A stretch of 64,000 nt of DNA from Chromobacterium alkanivorans (GCF_016937655.1 NZ_JAFHKL010000010.1:62001-126000), one strand, 5' to 3'. Positions 17,687 through 26,169 are shown, counted from the stretch's first letter. Numbers and translations are program-made. The notes: generated from the sequence alone by a model not told the origin.

Positions 17687-18703
17687 ATGCGCAATACAAC
17701 CCGCCTGCAGTACAACGCCTACCTGGCCGCGATCGCCAAGCTGAACGGCGTCGATGTTGATGCCGTCATCAGCAAGTTCTCGGTGACGCCGAGCGTGCAG
17801 CAGACGCTCGAAACCAAGGTGCAGGAATCCAGTGCCTTCCTGCAGTCCATCAACATGATGGGTGTCAGCGAACAGGAAGGCGAGGCGCTTGGGCTCGGCA
17901 TCTCCGGCCCGATCGCCGGCACTCAGGACACTGATGCCGCCGAACGTTCTACCCGTGACGTACTGTCGCTTACTGGCTCGACTTACCGCTGCGAGCAGAC
18001 CAACTACGACACCCATCTCAAGTACGCCACCCTGGACGCCTGGGCCAAGTTCCCGGACTTCCAGACCCGCCTGCGCGACGCCATCATCCAACGCATCGCC
18101 CTCGATCGCATGATGATCGGCTTCAACGGCACCAGTCGCGCCGCGACCAGCAACCGTGTCGCCAACCCGCTGCTGCAGGACGTCAACAAGGGCTGGCTGC
18201 AGAAGATCCGCGACAACGCGCCGCAGCGCTGGCTGAAGGAAGTCGTCGCCGCCTCCGGCAAGGTCAAGGTCGGTGCAACCGGCGACTACAAGACGCTGGA
18301 CGCCGTGGTGTTCGACGCCGTCAACGACCTGATCGAACCGTGGTTCCGCGAGGATACCCAGCTGGTAGCCATCACCGGACGCCAACTGATGGCTGACAAA
18401 TACTTCCCGCTGGTCAACACCATCCAGGCGCCGACCGAACAGAAGGCCGCCCAGGATCTGATCACCAGCCAGAAGCGTATCGGCAACCTGCAGGCGGTAC
18501 AGGTTCCGTACTTCCCGGCCAACGCCATCCTCATTACTCGCCTCGACAACCTGTCGGTTTACTACCAGGAAGGTAGCCAGCGCCGCAGCGTGCTGGACAA
18601 CCCGAAGCGCGACCGCATCGAAACCTTCCAGTCCAGCAACGATGCCTTCGTGCTCGAGGACTACGGCTGCGCTGCGCTGATCGAAAACATCGAACTGGTG
18701 TAA
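17687..18703 (+). CDS. N: Major capsid protein (P2 gpN type)
   Basis: Forms the icosahedral shell with the HK97 fold. 338 residues, close to P2 N (357). Family-like stretches: MRNTTRLQYNAYLAAIAKLNGV at the start, VSEQEGEALGLGISGPIAGTQDT near 58, and QEGSQRRSVLDNPKRDRIE followed by NDAFVLEDYG at the end. It follows O after 30 bp with a good ribosome site. In P2 the N-terminus is cleaved by O after assembly; the site was not located here. Confidence 0.95.
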   Translation: MRNTTRLQYNAYLAAIAKLNGVDVDAVISKFSVTPSVQQTLETKVQESSAFLQSINMMGVSEQEGEALGLGISGPIAGTQDTDAAERSTRDVLSLTGSTYRCEQTNYDTHLKYATLDAWAKFPDFQTRLRDAIIQRIALDRMMIGFNGTSRAATSNRVANPLLQDVNKGWLQKIRDNAPQRWLKEVVAASGKVKVGATGDYKTLDAVVFDAVNDLIEPWFREDTQLVAITGRQLMADKYFPLVNTIQAPTEQKAAQDLITSQKRIGNLQAVQVPYFPANAILITRLDNLSVYYQEGSQRRSVLDNPKRDRIETFQSSNDAFVLEDYGCAALIENIELV

Positions 18704-18706
18704 TCC

Positions 18707-19378
18707 ATGACGACGCCCGCACGCAGACACTACTTGCGGGTCACCGCTGCCCAGGCTTCGGCCTCGGCAGCGGATGACAACCAACCGCTCGAAAACGCCA
18801 GCGCCTACGAGCTGATGTTGCTCAAGCTCGCTGAAGACCGCCGACGCCTCAAGGACGTCCAGTCCATGGAAGCCAAGGCGGAACTCAAGCGCAAGCTGCT
18901 GCCCGACTACGCCCCGTGGGTGGAAGGTGCCATCGCCGCCGGCAAAGGCGCCCAGGACGATGTGCTGATGACGGTAATGCTGTGGCGCATCGACGCCGGC
19001 GACTACAACGGCGCGCTTGATATCGCCGAGTACGCTCTGCCGTACCAGCTCGTCATGCCCGATCGCTACCAGCGCACTACGGCCACCACGCTGGTGGAAG
19101 AGGTGGCCGACGCCGCCAAACGCGCCCGCGACGGCAAGCAGCCCTTCGACATCTCCATCCTGCAGCGCTGCCAGGCACTCACCGAAGCAGAAGACATGCA
19201 CGACCAGGTGCGCGCCAAGCTGCACAAGGAGCTGGGCCTGCTGCAGGAGCCATCCGACCCGGCCGCCGCACTCGCCAACCTCACCCGCGCCAAGGCTTTG
19301 CACGACAAGGTCGGCGTGGTGAAAGACATCGAGCGCATCGAAAAGGCCATCAAGAACAACACCGCCACCGGCGGTTAA
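18707..19378 (+). CDS. M: Terminase small subunit (P2 gpM type)
   Basis: Recognises and positions the packaging site for the large subunit. 223 residues with the family features: RHYLRVTAAQASA near the start, YELMLLKLAEDRRRLKDVQS, and the LPDYAPWVEGAIAAGKGAQDDVLMTVMLWRIDAGD block around 65-100. It starts 4 bp after the capsid stop. Its C-terminal third is helical (AKLHKELGLLQEP) as usual. An 89 bp spacer with no gene precedes the next ORF. Confidence 0.92.
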   Translation: MTTPARRHYLRVTAAQASASAADDNQPLENASAYELMLLKLAEDRRRLKDVQSMEAKAELKRKLLPDYAPWVEGAIAAGKGAQDDVLMTVMLWRIDAGDYNGALDIAEYALPYQLVMPDRYQRTTATTLVEEVADAAKRARDGKQPFDISILQRCQALTEAEDMHDQVRAKLHKELGLLQEPSDPAAALANLTRAKALHDKVGVVKDIERIEKAIKNNTATGG

Positions 19379-19467
19379 CCGAGCGTACCCCGCGCACCAG
19401 GGCGGCAGGGGGCGGCGACAGCACCGTCTGATCAAAGCCCCCTCCACCGCCCCCACATGGAGCCGAC

Positions 19468-19944
19468 ATGCTGATCCAACCCGCAACCCCGCCCGCCAGC
19501 GGCAGCCAGATCGACGGCGAGCCGATCCGTTCCGGCAGCTTCTGGCCCGAGCTCGACCCGGTCGCCACCCGCGCCGCCATGCGGCTGGACGGCACCGTGA
19601 CCGCCGAGCGCCTGCGCGGTGCGCTGATCGAGGCGATCGCCAGCGTCAACAGCCAGCTGGCCGAATGGCGCCGCAGCCAGCTGACCGCCGGCTACGCCAG
19701 CCTGGCCGACGTGCTGGCTGACGAGATCGACGGCCAATCGATCCAGGTGCAGCGCTGGCAGCGCGCCGTGCAGTGTCTGGCCGCCGCCAACCTGACCGAG
19801 CGTTACCGCAGCTTTGACAGCACGGCCGCCGGCCACAAGCAGGCGGACGAGCTCGACACCACCGTCGACGACCTGCGCCGCGACGGCCGCTGGGCCATCT
19901 GCGACATCGTCGGCCGCGGCCGCAGCACCATCGAGCTGATCTGA
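19468..19944 (+). CDS. L: Head completion protein (P2 gpL type)
   Basis: Closes the filled head and prepares it for tail joining. 158 residues, as in P2 L. Visible family traits: IDGEPIRSGSFWPELDP, LRGALIEAIASVNSQLAEWRRSQL and the YRSFDSTAAGHKQADEL stretch near 113. The start ATG at 19468 has a GGAGC site 5 bp upstream. It overlaps gene X in a TGATG junction. Confidence 0.92.
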   Translation: MLIQPATPPASGSQIDGEPIRSGSFWPELDPVATRAAMRLDGTVTAERLRGALIEAIASVNSQLAEWRRSQLTAGYASLADVLADEIDGQSIQVQRWQRAVQCLAAANLTERYRSFDSTAAGHKQADELDTTVDDLRRDGRWAICDIVGRGRSTIELI

Positions 19945-20156
19945 TGCGCATCACCGCCATGCAAAGCGACACCGTCGACCTGATCTGCCACCGCCACTAC
20001 GGCCGCACCGCCGGCATTACCGAGGCGGTCTATGCGGCCAACCCCGGCCTCGCCGACATCGGCCCGGTGCTGCCGATCGGCACGCCGGTCACCTTGCCCG
20101 ATTTAACAACCGAACCAGCTGAAACCACCCAGCAGCTGGTCAACCTTTGGGACTGA
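19944..20156 (+). CDS. X: Tail protein X (P2 gpX type)
   Basis: 70 residues with a LysM-like start (MQSDTVDLICHRHYGRTAGITEAVY) and the IGPVLPIGTPVTLPDL stretch of the gpX family, an essential small tail protein that probably binds peptidoglycan or joins tail parts. The start overlaps the L stop by one base. Correct P2 position between L and the lysis genes. Confidence 0.9.
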   Translation: MRITAMQSDTVDLICHRHYGRTAGITEAVYAANPGLADIGPVLPIGTPVTLPDLTTEPAETTQQLVNLWD

Positions 20157-20158
20157 AA

Positions 20159-20530
20159 ATGGCAGAACCCGCTTCCACCTCCGCCGCCACCGTTGCTGTA
20201 ACCGGCGCCAGCCTGCTGGCCCTGTTTCCTGGACTGGACGCCGGCGCTGTCCTCGGCGCCTTCGCCGGCGCGGCCGTGTTCGTCATGTCCAGCAACGAGC
20301 TGGGCACCCTCAAGAAGCTGGCCTTCTTGGCGCTGGCCTTCGTCGCCGGTCTGATCGCCGCGCCGATGGCCTCGGCGCTGCTGGCCACCCTCCTGCCCCA
20401 GCGCGTGCAGGTGTCCGCCGGCGTCGGCGCGCTGCTCGCCTCGGCCCTGGTGATCAAGGTGCTGATCCGCCTGATCAACAAGGCCGACACGGCTGACCTG
20501 CTGTCCGGCCTGAAAGGAGGCGGCAAATGA
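20159..20530 (+). CDS. Putative holin (class II-like)
   Basis: 123 residues, largely hydrophobic, with likely spans at about 15-40, 55-75 and 80-105, and a charged end LSGLKGGGK. Its place directly after X and before the endolysin, overlapping the next membrane gene by 4 bp, is that of P2 Y. The alternative upstream ATG at 20147 lies inside gene X and is less likely. Confidence 0.78.
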   Translation: MAEPASTSAATVAVTGASLLALFPGLDAGAVLGAFAGAAVFVMSSNELGTLKKLAFLALAFVAGLIAAPMASALLATLLPQRVQVSAGVGALLASALVIKVLIRLINKADTADLLSGLKGGGK

Positions 20531-20850
20531 CGCTGCACCTCGACATCGTCAACGCGCTGCTGTGCATTGCGTGCTGCCTGCGCCTGATCCTGTTCACGCG
20601 CGGCGACGCCAGCCACCGGCCGTGGGCCAGCGCCCTGGCGTACCTGCTGATCGTGGCCTTCGCCGCGCTGGCCATCACCACGCTGCTCAAGAAGCCCGAC
20701 GCCATCGGCTGGGCGCAGCTGCTGATCAACCTGGTGCTGGCCGCCGCGCTGTTCTCGGTTAGCGGCAACGTGGTCGAGTTGTTCCGCCCGACCAGCAGCA
20801 ACCGCCAGTCCCTGATCCTTCGCCTGCTTCGGAGAGAAAAATGGCTGTAA
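20527..20850 (+). CDS. Second lysis-cassette membrane protein (holin/antiholin candidate)
   Basis: 107 residues with three hydrophobic segments (about 5-22, 35-55 and 62-85) and a basic C-terminus LRLLRREKWL. It overlaps the first holin by 4 bp and the endolysin by 10 bp, so the three are tightly coupled. Two consecutive small membrane proteins before an endolysin usually act as holin and antiholin; which is which cannot be told. Confidence 0.75.
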   Translation: MTLHLDIVNALLCIACCLRLILFTRGDASHRPWASALAYLLIVAFAALAITTLLKKPDAIGWAQLLINLVLAAALFSVSGNVVELFRPTSSNRQSLILRLLRREKWL

Positions 20851-21641
20851 CCATCAAGAAAGGCGACCACGGCAGCGCCGTCGCAGAGCTGCAGCGTACC
20901 CTCAACAGCCACGGCGCCAAGCTGGACGTCGACGGCTGGTTCGGCGACGCCACCGAGGCCGCCGTCGCCACCGTGCAGCGCCGCGCCGGCCTGGTGGTCG
21001 ACGGGATCGTCGGCGTCAAGACCCAAGAAGCCCTGCGCGGGCAGCAGGACACCCGGCGCATGTGCGAGGCCGACCTGGTCGCGGCCGCCGATCGGCTTGG
21101 CGTGCCGCTGGCCTGCGTCAAGGCCGTCAACGCCGTGGAGTCGCGCGGCTCCGGCTTCCTGGACGATGGCCGCCCGGCCATCCTGCTCGAACGCCATATT
21201 GCCTACCGCCAGGGCAAGGAAGCCGGCATGCCGGTCGACGTGATGGCATCGCGCTACAGCAACCTGATCAACCCGAAGCGCGGCGGCTACGCCGGCGGCT
21301 CGGCCGAGTGGGCGCGCTTCGACAACCTGCGCAGCATCACCAGCCAGCAGATCGCGGTCGAGGCCTGCAGCTGGGGGATGTTCCAGGTGATGGGCTACCA
21401 CTGGGCCGCTCTGGGCTACGCCGACGCGGAAGACTTCCAGCGGGCGATGATGGCGAGCGAGGCCAACCAGCTCGATGCCTTCGTGCGCTACGTGCTGCTG
21501 GACCCCGCCTTGTCCAAGGCGCTGAAGGCCAAGAAGTGGGCCGAGTTCGCCCGCCTCTACAACGGCCCCGCGTACAAGGAGAACCTCTACGACGCCAAGC
21601 TGGCCGCCGCCTACGCAGCGGCAGAAAGGCTGGCCGCATGA
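20841..21641 (+). CDS. Endolysin: peptidoglycan-binding domain plus N-acetylmuramidase (DUF3380)
   Basis: 266 residues in two domains. Residues 5-70 are a PG_binding_1 module (GDHGSAVAELQRTLNSHG, VDGWFGDATEAAVATVQ). Residues 80-265 are the DUF3380 muramidase: VNAVESRGSGF carries the expected catalytic Glu, followed by RPAILLERHIAYR and VEACSWGMFQVMGYHW. There is no signal peptide, so release depends on the holin. P2 itself uses a lysozyme K without the binding module, so this is a replacement of the lysis enzyme. Confidence 0.93.
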   Translation: MAVTIKKGDHGSAVAELQRTLNSHGAKLDVDGWFGDATEAAVATVQRRAGLVVDGIVGVKTQEALRGQQDTRRMCEADLVAAADRLGVPLACVKAVNAVESRGSGFLDDGRPAILLERHIAYRQGKEAGMPVDVMASRYSNLINPKRGGYAGGSAEWARFDNLRSITSQQIAVEACSWGMFQVMGYHWAALGYADAEDFQRAMMASEANQLDAFVRYVLLDPALSKALKAKKWAEFARLYNGPAYKENLYDAKLAAAYAAAERLAA

Positions 21642-21847
21642 AGCTCGACCAGCTCCAGTACCTGCCGTTGGCCGACGGCGACCTCCTCAAGATGCCGGCC
21701 GACACCGACCCGGACACCCTGCGCCAGCTCGCCGAAGCCATCGCCCGACTACATCCGGGCAAGCAGATCCTGATCATTGCGCGCGACATCCGCAAGCTGA
21801 CCGACGAAGAACTCGCCCTGGCTGGCTTGGAAAGGAAAAAGGCATGA
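21638..21847 (+). CDS. Small lysis-region protein, unknown
   Basis: 69 residues, soluble, acidic in the middle (ADGDLLKMPADTDPDTL) with a helical C-terminus (TDEELALAGLERKKA). The ATG overlaps the endolysin stop (ATGA), and its own stop overlaps the spanin start (ATGA), so it is translationally coupled on both sides. No family recognised. Confidence 0.75.
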   Translation: MKLDQLQYLPLADGDLLKMPADTDPDTLRQLAEAIARLHPGKQILIIARDIRKLTDEELALAGLERKKA

Positions 21848-22383
21848 ACTGGATCCGCGACAACCTGCGCTGGCTGGCTATCCTGTTGTTCTCGCTGCTG
21901 GCTACCGGCGCCGCCCTCACCATCTGGCAGCAGCGCAGCGCCAACACCCAGCTGCAGCTGCAGCTCAACGCCTCCAACACCCAGCGCGACGCCCTCAGCG
22001 TCCAGCTGGACACGGCGCAGCTGACCATCGGAACCAAGGATGGGCAGATCGGCGAGCTGACCACCATCAACCGCCAACAGGCCGAAGACGTCAAAGCCCA
22101 GCTGCAGCGCCTGGACACCATCACCCGCAACGCGACGGCCCGCGCCGCCAAACTGGAAGCCATCCTCAATGAAGACCAAGACGCTAAACGCTGGGGCGAT
22201 ACTCGCCTGCCTGCTGCTATTGCCCGCCTGCTCGACACCACCCAAGCCGCAGGCGATCCAGCCGGCCCGCCCGATCGTGCTGCAACCCTGCCCGCCGGTG
22301 GTGGCCTGCCAACAGCCGGCCGGCAGCCCGAAGACCAACCGCCAGCTGGCGCAAAGCCTGCTGGAAACCCGCCAAGCCCTTGA
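21844..22383 (+). CDS. lysB: Inner-membrane spanin (Rz / LysB type)
   Basis: 179 residues: an N-terminal signal-anchor (LRWLAILLFSLLATGAALTIW, residues 9-29) followed by a long coiled coil rich in Gln and Leu (QLQLQLNASNTQRDALSVQL) and a Pro-rich end. This is the i-spanin layout; it joins the outer-membrane partner to fuse the two membranes in the last step of lysis. The partner gene is nested inside it in another frame. Confidence 0.85.
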   Translation: MNWIRDNLRWLAILLFSLLATGAALTIWQQRSANTQLQLQLNASNTQRDALSVQLDTAQLTIGTKDGQIGELTTINRQQAEDVKAQLQRLDTITRNATARAAKLEAILNEDQDAKRWGDTRLPAAIARLLDTTQAAGDPAGPPDRAATLPAGGGLPTAGRQPEDQPPAGAKPAGNPPSP

Positions 22384-22450
22384 AACCTGCGCTGCTCAGG
22401 TGGACACCGTCGCCGCCTGCCAGCAACGCACCGCGAGCCAACGCCCATGA
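22169..22450 (+). CDS. lysC: Outer-membrane spanin lipoprotein (Rz1 / LysC type), nested
   Basis: 93 residues in a different frame from lysB, with which it shares 215 bp. A lipoprotein signal is clear: basic start MKTKTLN, hydrophobic core, then LLLPACS with the lipobox cysteine near 21, followed by a Pro-rich mature part. Nested Rz/Rz1 pairs are standard in phages of Gram-negative hosts. Its stop overlaps the next gene start. Confidence 0.85.
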   Translation: MKTKTLNAGAILACLLLLPACSTPPKPQAIQPARPIVLQPCPPVVACQQPAGSPKTNRQLAQSLLETRQALETCAAQVDTVAACQQRTASQRP

Positions 22451-22662
22451 CCGACATCTTTGACCGCGCACAGGAACTGGAGCAGCGCCAGCGCGAAGAA
22501 GCGCTGGCCCGCCAAGCCACCGCCAGCCGCGCCCAAGGCAACAGCCTTAGCCACTGCGAAGATTGCGGCGATGAAATCCCGCCGCTGCGCCGTGAAAAGG
22601 TGGCCGGCTGCACTCGCTGCACGCCGTGCCAGTCCGACTATGAGAAGGCCTGCCGCCGATGA
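22447..22662 (+). CDS. TraR/DksA-type zinc-finger protein
   Basis: 71 residues. A helical N-terminus (IFDRAQELEQRQREEALARQA) is followed by the family's four-cysteine finger CEDCGDEIPPLRR-x-CTRCTPCQSDYE. Short DksA-like proteins of this type (F TraR, P2 orf82) bind the RNA polymerase secondary channel and mimic ppGpp-DksA. It sits between spanins and R, overlapping both by 4 bp. Confidence 0.88.
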   Translation: MTDIFDRAQELEQRQREEALARQATASRAQGNSLSHCEDCGDEIPPLRREKVAGCTRCTPCQSDYEKACRR

Positions 22663-23129
22663 ACAAGCCCGCCAGCTTGCGCGCCGCCATCGAGGCGGCG
22701 TTGCCTTACCTTGCCAAGGATCCCGACCGCCTGGTCATGTTCATTGAAGCTGGCCAGATCGCCGCCAGCCTGGGCAAGCCGTCGTTCGAATACCGCTACA
22801 CGCTGACCATCGGCCTACTCGACTTCGCCAACCACCCGGACACGGTGATGATCCCGCTGCTGCAATGGATCCGCGCCAACGAGCCGGCACTGCTGCAGAA
22901 CCCGGACAAGGCCAAGGAGGCGATCACCTTCGAAGCCGAGATTCTCAACCACCAGGCCTACGACCTGCGCCTGCAGCTCAAGCTGACCGAGCGCGTCCAG
23001 GTGACCGGCGACGGCGCGACCATGACCGCCACCCACCTGGGCGAGCCGCAGCTTGGCGATTACCCACTGGTCGAGCGCGTGCAGATCTTCCAGAACGGCG
23101 AGCTGATCGATGACAGTGCAACGGTATGA
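22659..23129 (+). CDS. R: Tail completion protein R (P2 gpR type)
   Basis: 156 residues matching the P2 R family: KPASLRAAIEAALPYLAKDPDRL at the start, FEYRYTLTIGLLDFANHPD near 47, and AITFEAEILNHQAYDLRLQL. Acts in tail completion. Overlaps gene S by 20 bp, as in P2-like operons. Confidence 0.92.
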   Translation: MNKPASLRAAIEAALPYLAKDPDRLVMFIEAGQIAASLGKPSFEYRYTLTIGLLDFANHPDTVMIPLLQWIRANEPALLQNPDKAKEAITFEAEILNHQAYDLRLQLKLTERVQVTGDGATMTATHLGEPQLGDYPLVERVQIFQNGELIDDSATV

Positions 23130-23553
23130 AGACCAGTTGGCCGGCCTGCTGGCCAACATGGATGGCAAGGCCCGCCGCAAGTTGGCGCGCGAAGTCGCCA
23201 AGCAGCTGCGCCAGAGCCAGCAGCGCCGCATTGCCGACCAGCTCAACCCGGACGGCAGCGCCTTTGCCCAGCGCAAGCCCCAGGTGCGCGACCAGAAGGG
23301 CAAGATCCGGCGCACCATGTTCGCCAAGCTGCGCACCACCAAGTACCTCAAGACCGAGGCCTCGCCCAACGCCGCCGTGGTCGGCTTCGTTGGCGAGGTG
23401 GAGCGCATCGCGCGCGTCCACCAGTACGGCCTGCGCGATCGCGCCCAGAAGGGCGGCCCTGAAGTGCAGTACCCGGCGCGCCAGCTGCTCGGCTTCACCG
23501 AGGCCGACATCGAGGCCGTCAGCGACGCCGCCATCAAGCATTTGGCTGGCTGA
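23110..23553 (+). CDS. S: Tail completion protein S / virion morphogenesis (P2 gpS type)
   Basis: 147 residues, basic. Visible family blocks: LLANMDGKARRKLAREVAKQLRQSQQRRIADQ and RVHQYGLRDRA, with YPARQLLGFT near the end. Together with R it finishes the tail so that it can join the head. Last gene of the O-to-S operon; the V late promoter follows 12 bp later. Confidence 0.92.
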   Translation: MTVQRYEDQLAGLLANMDGKARRKLAREVAKQLRQSQQRRIADQLNPDGSAFAQRKPQVRDQKGKIRRTMFAKLRTTKYLKTEASPNAAVVGFVGEVERIARVHQYGLRDRAQKGGPEVQYPARQLLGFTEADIEAVSDAAIKHLAG

Positions 23554-23565
23554 CATCCGTTTCCC

Positions 23566-23626
23566 GTTGTGCCGGCAACCGGCACGACGAGCCGCCCACC
23601 ACAGCGCCCCACGCGCGCGGCACACT
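23566..23626 (+). promoter_or_regulatory. Late promoter of the V operon with activator dyad
   Basis: The dyad GTTGT-N13-ACGAC (23566-23588) has nearly perfect arms, GTTGTGCCGG and CCGGCACGAC. The hexamer CACACT (23621-23626) lies 46.5 bp from the dyad centre, as at the other late promoters. Sequence shared with the FI promoter extends through CGCGCGGCACACTCG. The gpV ATG is only 6 bp after the hexamer. Confidence 0.72.
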
Positions 23627-23632
23627 CGCCGC

Positions 23633-24301
23633 ATGGAAGATTTCGCCGACATTTCCCGCCGCCTGGAAAGCCTGATCCGCTATGGCACCATCGCCGACGT
23701 GCAGATGGCGCCGCCACGTGTGCGCGTGCAATCCGGCGGTTTGACCTCGGCCTGGCGGCCGTGGGTGACGCTGCGCGCCGGCGACACCCGCGATTGGGAT
23801 CCGCCGACCAAGGGCGAACAATGCGTGTTTTTCAGCCCGAGTGGCGACCCGGCCACCGGCTTTGCCCTGGTCGGCCTGTTTTCCGACGCCCACCCGGCCC
23901 CGTCCAGCAGCCCGGACGAACATGTCCGCGTTTACCCGGACGGTGCCCGCATCACCTACAACCACGCCACCGGCGCGTTGGCGGCCACCGGCATCAAGAC
24001 CGCGCTGGTCGAGGCGTCCGAGAAGTGCACGGTGGACTGCCCGGAAAGCGAGTTCACCGGCAACGTTCACATCATGGGCAAGCTCACCGTCGACGGCGAG
24101 ACCCTGCTCAAGTCGCTGCTCACCTACATGGCCGGCATGTCTGGCCAGGGGGGTGCGGGTGGCGGCACTGTGATCCGCGGCTCGATCGAGCACCAGGGCG
24201 ACTTCAGCCACAGCGGCGGCTCGTTCACCTCGGCCGAGATCCTGCAGGACGGCCACCACCATACCGACAGCATCGGCGGCACCACCGGAGGACCGCAATG
24301 A
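23633..24301 (+). CDS. V: Baseplate spike protein (P2 gpV type)
   Basis: The cell-puncturing tip of the baseplate. 222 residues (P2 V: 211). The N-terminal OB-fold shows RVRVQSGGLTSAWRPWVTLRAG and PPTKGEQ; the central part is a beta-helix with repeated short Gly/Asp turns. The C-terminal QDGHHHTD contains the His-X-His iron-binding motif typical of the trimeric spike. The start aligns with the P2 protein, yet lies where transcription is predicted to begin, so the message may be leaderless. Confidence 0.93.
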   Translation: MEDFADISRRLESLIRYGTIADVQMAPPRVRVQSGGLTSAWRPWVTLRAGDTRDWDPPTKGEQCVFFSPSGDPATGFALVGLFSDAHPAPSSSPDEHVRVYPDGARITYNHATGALAATGIKTALVEASEKCTVDCPESEFTGNVHIMGKLTVDGETLLKSLLTYMAGMSGQGGAGGGTVIRGSIEHQGDFSHSGGSFTSAEILQDGHHHTDSIGGTTGGPQ

Positions 24302-24660
24302 CCGCACGCTACATCGGCCTGAACGCCAGCACCGGGCAACAACTATCCGACCTGGACCACATCCGCCAGAGCATCCGCAAGATCCTGACCACACCGCTGC
24401 GCAGCCGCGTGATGCGCCGCGAGGTCGGCAGCCTGATCCCGGATCTGCTCGACAAGCCGCTCAACGGCAAAACCCGCATGCAGGTGATGGCCGCCACCGT
24501 GATGGCGATCAGCGCCTGGGAACCGCGTGTCGAGCTGGCGCGCGTGCAGCTGCAAACAGGCGAGGAGGCCTCCGAGCTGTTCGTCGACCTCGAGCTCACC
24601 CGGCGCGACGGCCCCGCTGCCGGCCAATCCGCCAACTTGCTTGTACCGCTGAAGGGCTGA
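24298..24660 (+). CDS. W: Baseplate assembly protein W (P2 gpW type, gp25-like)
   Basis: 120 residues of the GPW/gp25 family: IGLNASTGQQLSDLDHIRQSIRKILTTPLRSRVMRREVGS is the clear start signature, with EPRVEL near the end of the domain. Forms part of the baseplate wedge and nucleates sheath contact. Overlaps V by 4 bp. Confidence 0.95.
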   Translation: MTARYIGLNASTGQQLSDLDHIRQSIRKILTTPLRSRVMRREVGSLIPDLLDKPLNGKTRMQVMAATVMAISAWEPRVELARVQLQTGEEASELFVDLELTRRDGPAAGQSANLLVPLKG

Positions 24661-24664
24661 CGCC

Positions 24665-25606
24665 ATGACCATCGATATCACCCTGCTGCCAGCCCCGGCG
24701 GTAGTCGAGGAAATCGACTACGAGGCGCTGCTGTTGACGCGCAAGCAACGCCTGATCGCCGTCGTGCCGGCCGACATCCGCGACGCCATCGCCGCCACCC
24801 TGGAGTTGGAAACCGAGCCGCTGACCATCCTGCTGCAGGAGAACGCCTACACCGAGCTGATCCTGCGCCAGCGCATCAACGAGGCGGCCAAGGCCACCAT
24901 GCTGGCCTACGCCGAAAAAACCGACCTCGACAACAAGGCGGCCGACTACAACGTCACCCGCTTGCTGGTCACCCCGGCCGACCCAGATGCCAACCCGCCG
25001 GTCGAGGCCGTATGGGAGAGCGACGACCGCCTGCGCCTGCGCACCCAGATGGCGATGGAGGGCACCACCGTCGCCGGCAGCCGTGGCGCCTATTTGTTCC
25101 ACACCCTGTCGGCCTCGGCCAACGTCGCCGATGCCTATATCGACTCACGTGCCTTCGGCCCGCAACGTGAAGATTCGCCCGCCCCTGGCGAGGTGCGCGT
25201 CTGGCTGCTCGACGCGCGCGGCGACGGCGTGCCCGACCAAGCGCTGCTCGACACCGTCACCGCCGCACTATCGGCCGAGACCGTGCGGCCGCTGAACGAT
25301 ACCGTCACCGCCGCCGCCGGCACGCCGGCGCCGTTCGCCGTGTCGGCGCTGCTCGAGTTCGAAGAGGGAGGCGAAGCCCTGTCGGGCGGCCTCGATGCGG
25401 CCCGCACCCGCCTGGATGCCCTGCTCGCCAAAGCCAAGAAGCTCGGCACCGGGCAGAAACCGTCCGGCCTGCCGACCTCGGCGCTGATCGCCGCGCTGAA
25501 GGTGGCCGGCGTGCACGACGTGACGCTGCTGTCCCCGCTCACGACCATCGCGCAGGGCGTCGGCGAGTTCCCGCTGTGCACCGCCATCACGCTGGATAAA
25601 GCATGA
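24665..25606 (+). CDS. J: Baseplate assembly protein J (P2 gpJ type)
   Basis: 313 residues of the GpJ/gp47 family. Typical stretches: ILLQENAYTELILRQRINEAAKATMLAYA (near 60), DNKAADYNVTRL and the C-terminal PTSALIAALKVAGVHDVTLLSP. Wedge component. It starts 4 bp after W and overlaps I by 4 bp. Confidence 0.95.
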   Translation: MTIDITLLPAPAVVEEIDYEALLLTRKQRLIAVVPADIRDAIAATLELETEPLTILLQENAYTELILRQRINEAAKATMLAYAEKTDLDNKAADYNVTRLLVTPADPDANPPVEAVWESDDRLRLRTQMAMEGTTVAGSRGAYLFHTLSASANVADAYIDSRAFGPQREDSPAPGEVRVWLLDARGDGVPDQALLDTVTAALSAETVRPLNDTVTAAAGTPAPFAVSALLEFEEGGEALSGGLDAARTRLDALLAKAKKLGTGQKPSGLPTSALIAALKVAGVHDVTLLSPLTTIAQGVGEFPLCTAITLDKA

Positions 25607-26169
25607 GCCGCGCCCTACTGCCGCCCAACCGCACCCCGCTCGAGGCCGCGCTGGCCGACGCCACCACGCTGGCGCTCAACCCGACGGCGCTGCGCTGGAC
25701 GTCCGACTCGTCCCGCTGCCCGGTCGCGCTGCTGCCCTGGTTGGCATGGGAACGCTCAGTCGAGGGCTTCGACGCGGCCATCAACGAAGAACAGCAACGC
25801 GAGCTGATCCGCCAGTCGATCAGCGTGCACCGCCGCAAGGGCACCGTCTCGGCCGTGCGCGACGTGTTCCGCGCGCTCGGCCTCGGTGAGGTAGTGATCC
25901 AGGAAGGGAACAACCACTACATCGCGGACGGCACGCTGACGGCCGACGGCTTCGGCACCGCCGGTGACCCGGACGGCTGGGTCGAGTACAGGGTGCAGAT
26001 CGACAAGCTGCTGTCGGTCGAGCAGGCCAACACAGCGCGCGCCGTACTGGCAGACGTCGCGCCGGCGCGCAGCGTGCTGTGGGGCATCGACTTTACCGGC
26101 GCTTCCCTGATTGCAAACGGTTTTGCCATCGCCGATGGCGCCTATACCGCTGGAGTAGTGAACCCATGA
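25603..26169 (+). CDS. I: Tail protein I (P2 gpI type)
   Basis: 188 residues: LLPPNRTPLEAALADAT at the start, CPVALLPWLAWERSVEGFD and the ISVHRRKGTVSAVRDVFRALG block are family hallmarks. Links the baseplate wedge to the fibres. The last codons overlap the fibre gene start. Confidence 0.94.
   Translation: MSRALLPPNRTPLEAALADATTLALNPTALRWTSDSSRCPVALLPWLAWERSVEGFDAAINEEQQRELIRQSISVHRRKGTVSAVRDVFRALGLGEVVIQEGNNHYIADGTLTADGFGTAGDPDGWVEYRVQIDKLLSVEQANTARAVLADVAPARSVLWGIDFTGASLIANGFAIADGAYTAGVVNP

Noticed and set aside
16769..19486. 905-codon leftward ORF across O, N and M
   Set aside because: Covers three well-supported virion genes on the other strand; Val/Gly/Leu/His-rich shadow with no domain.
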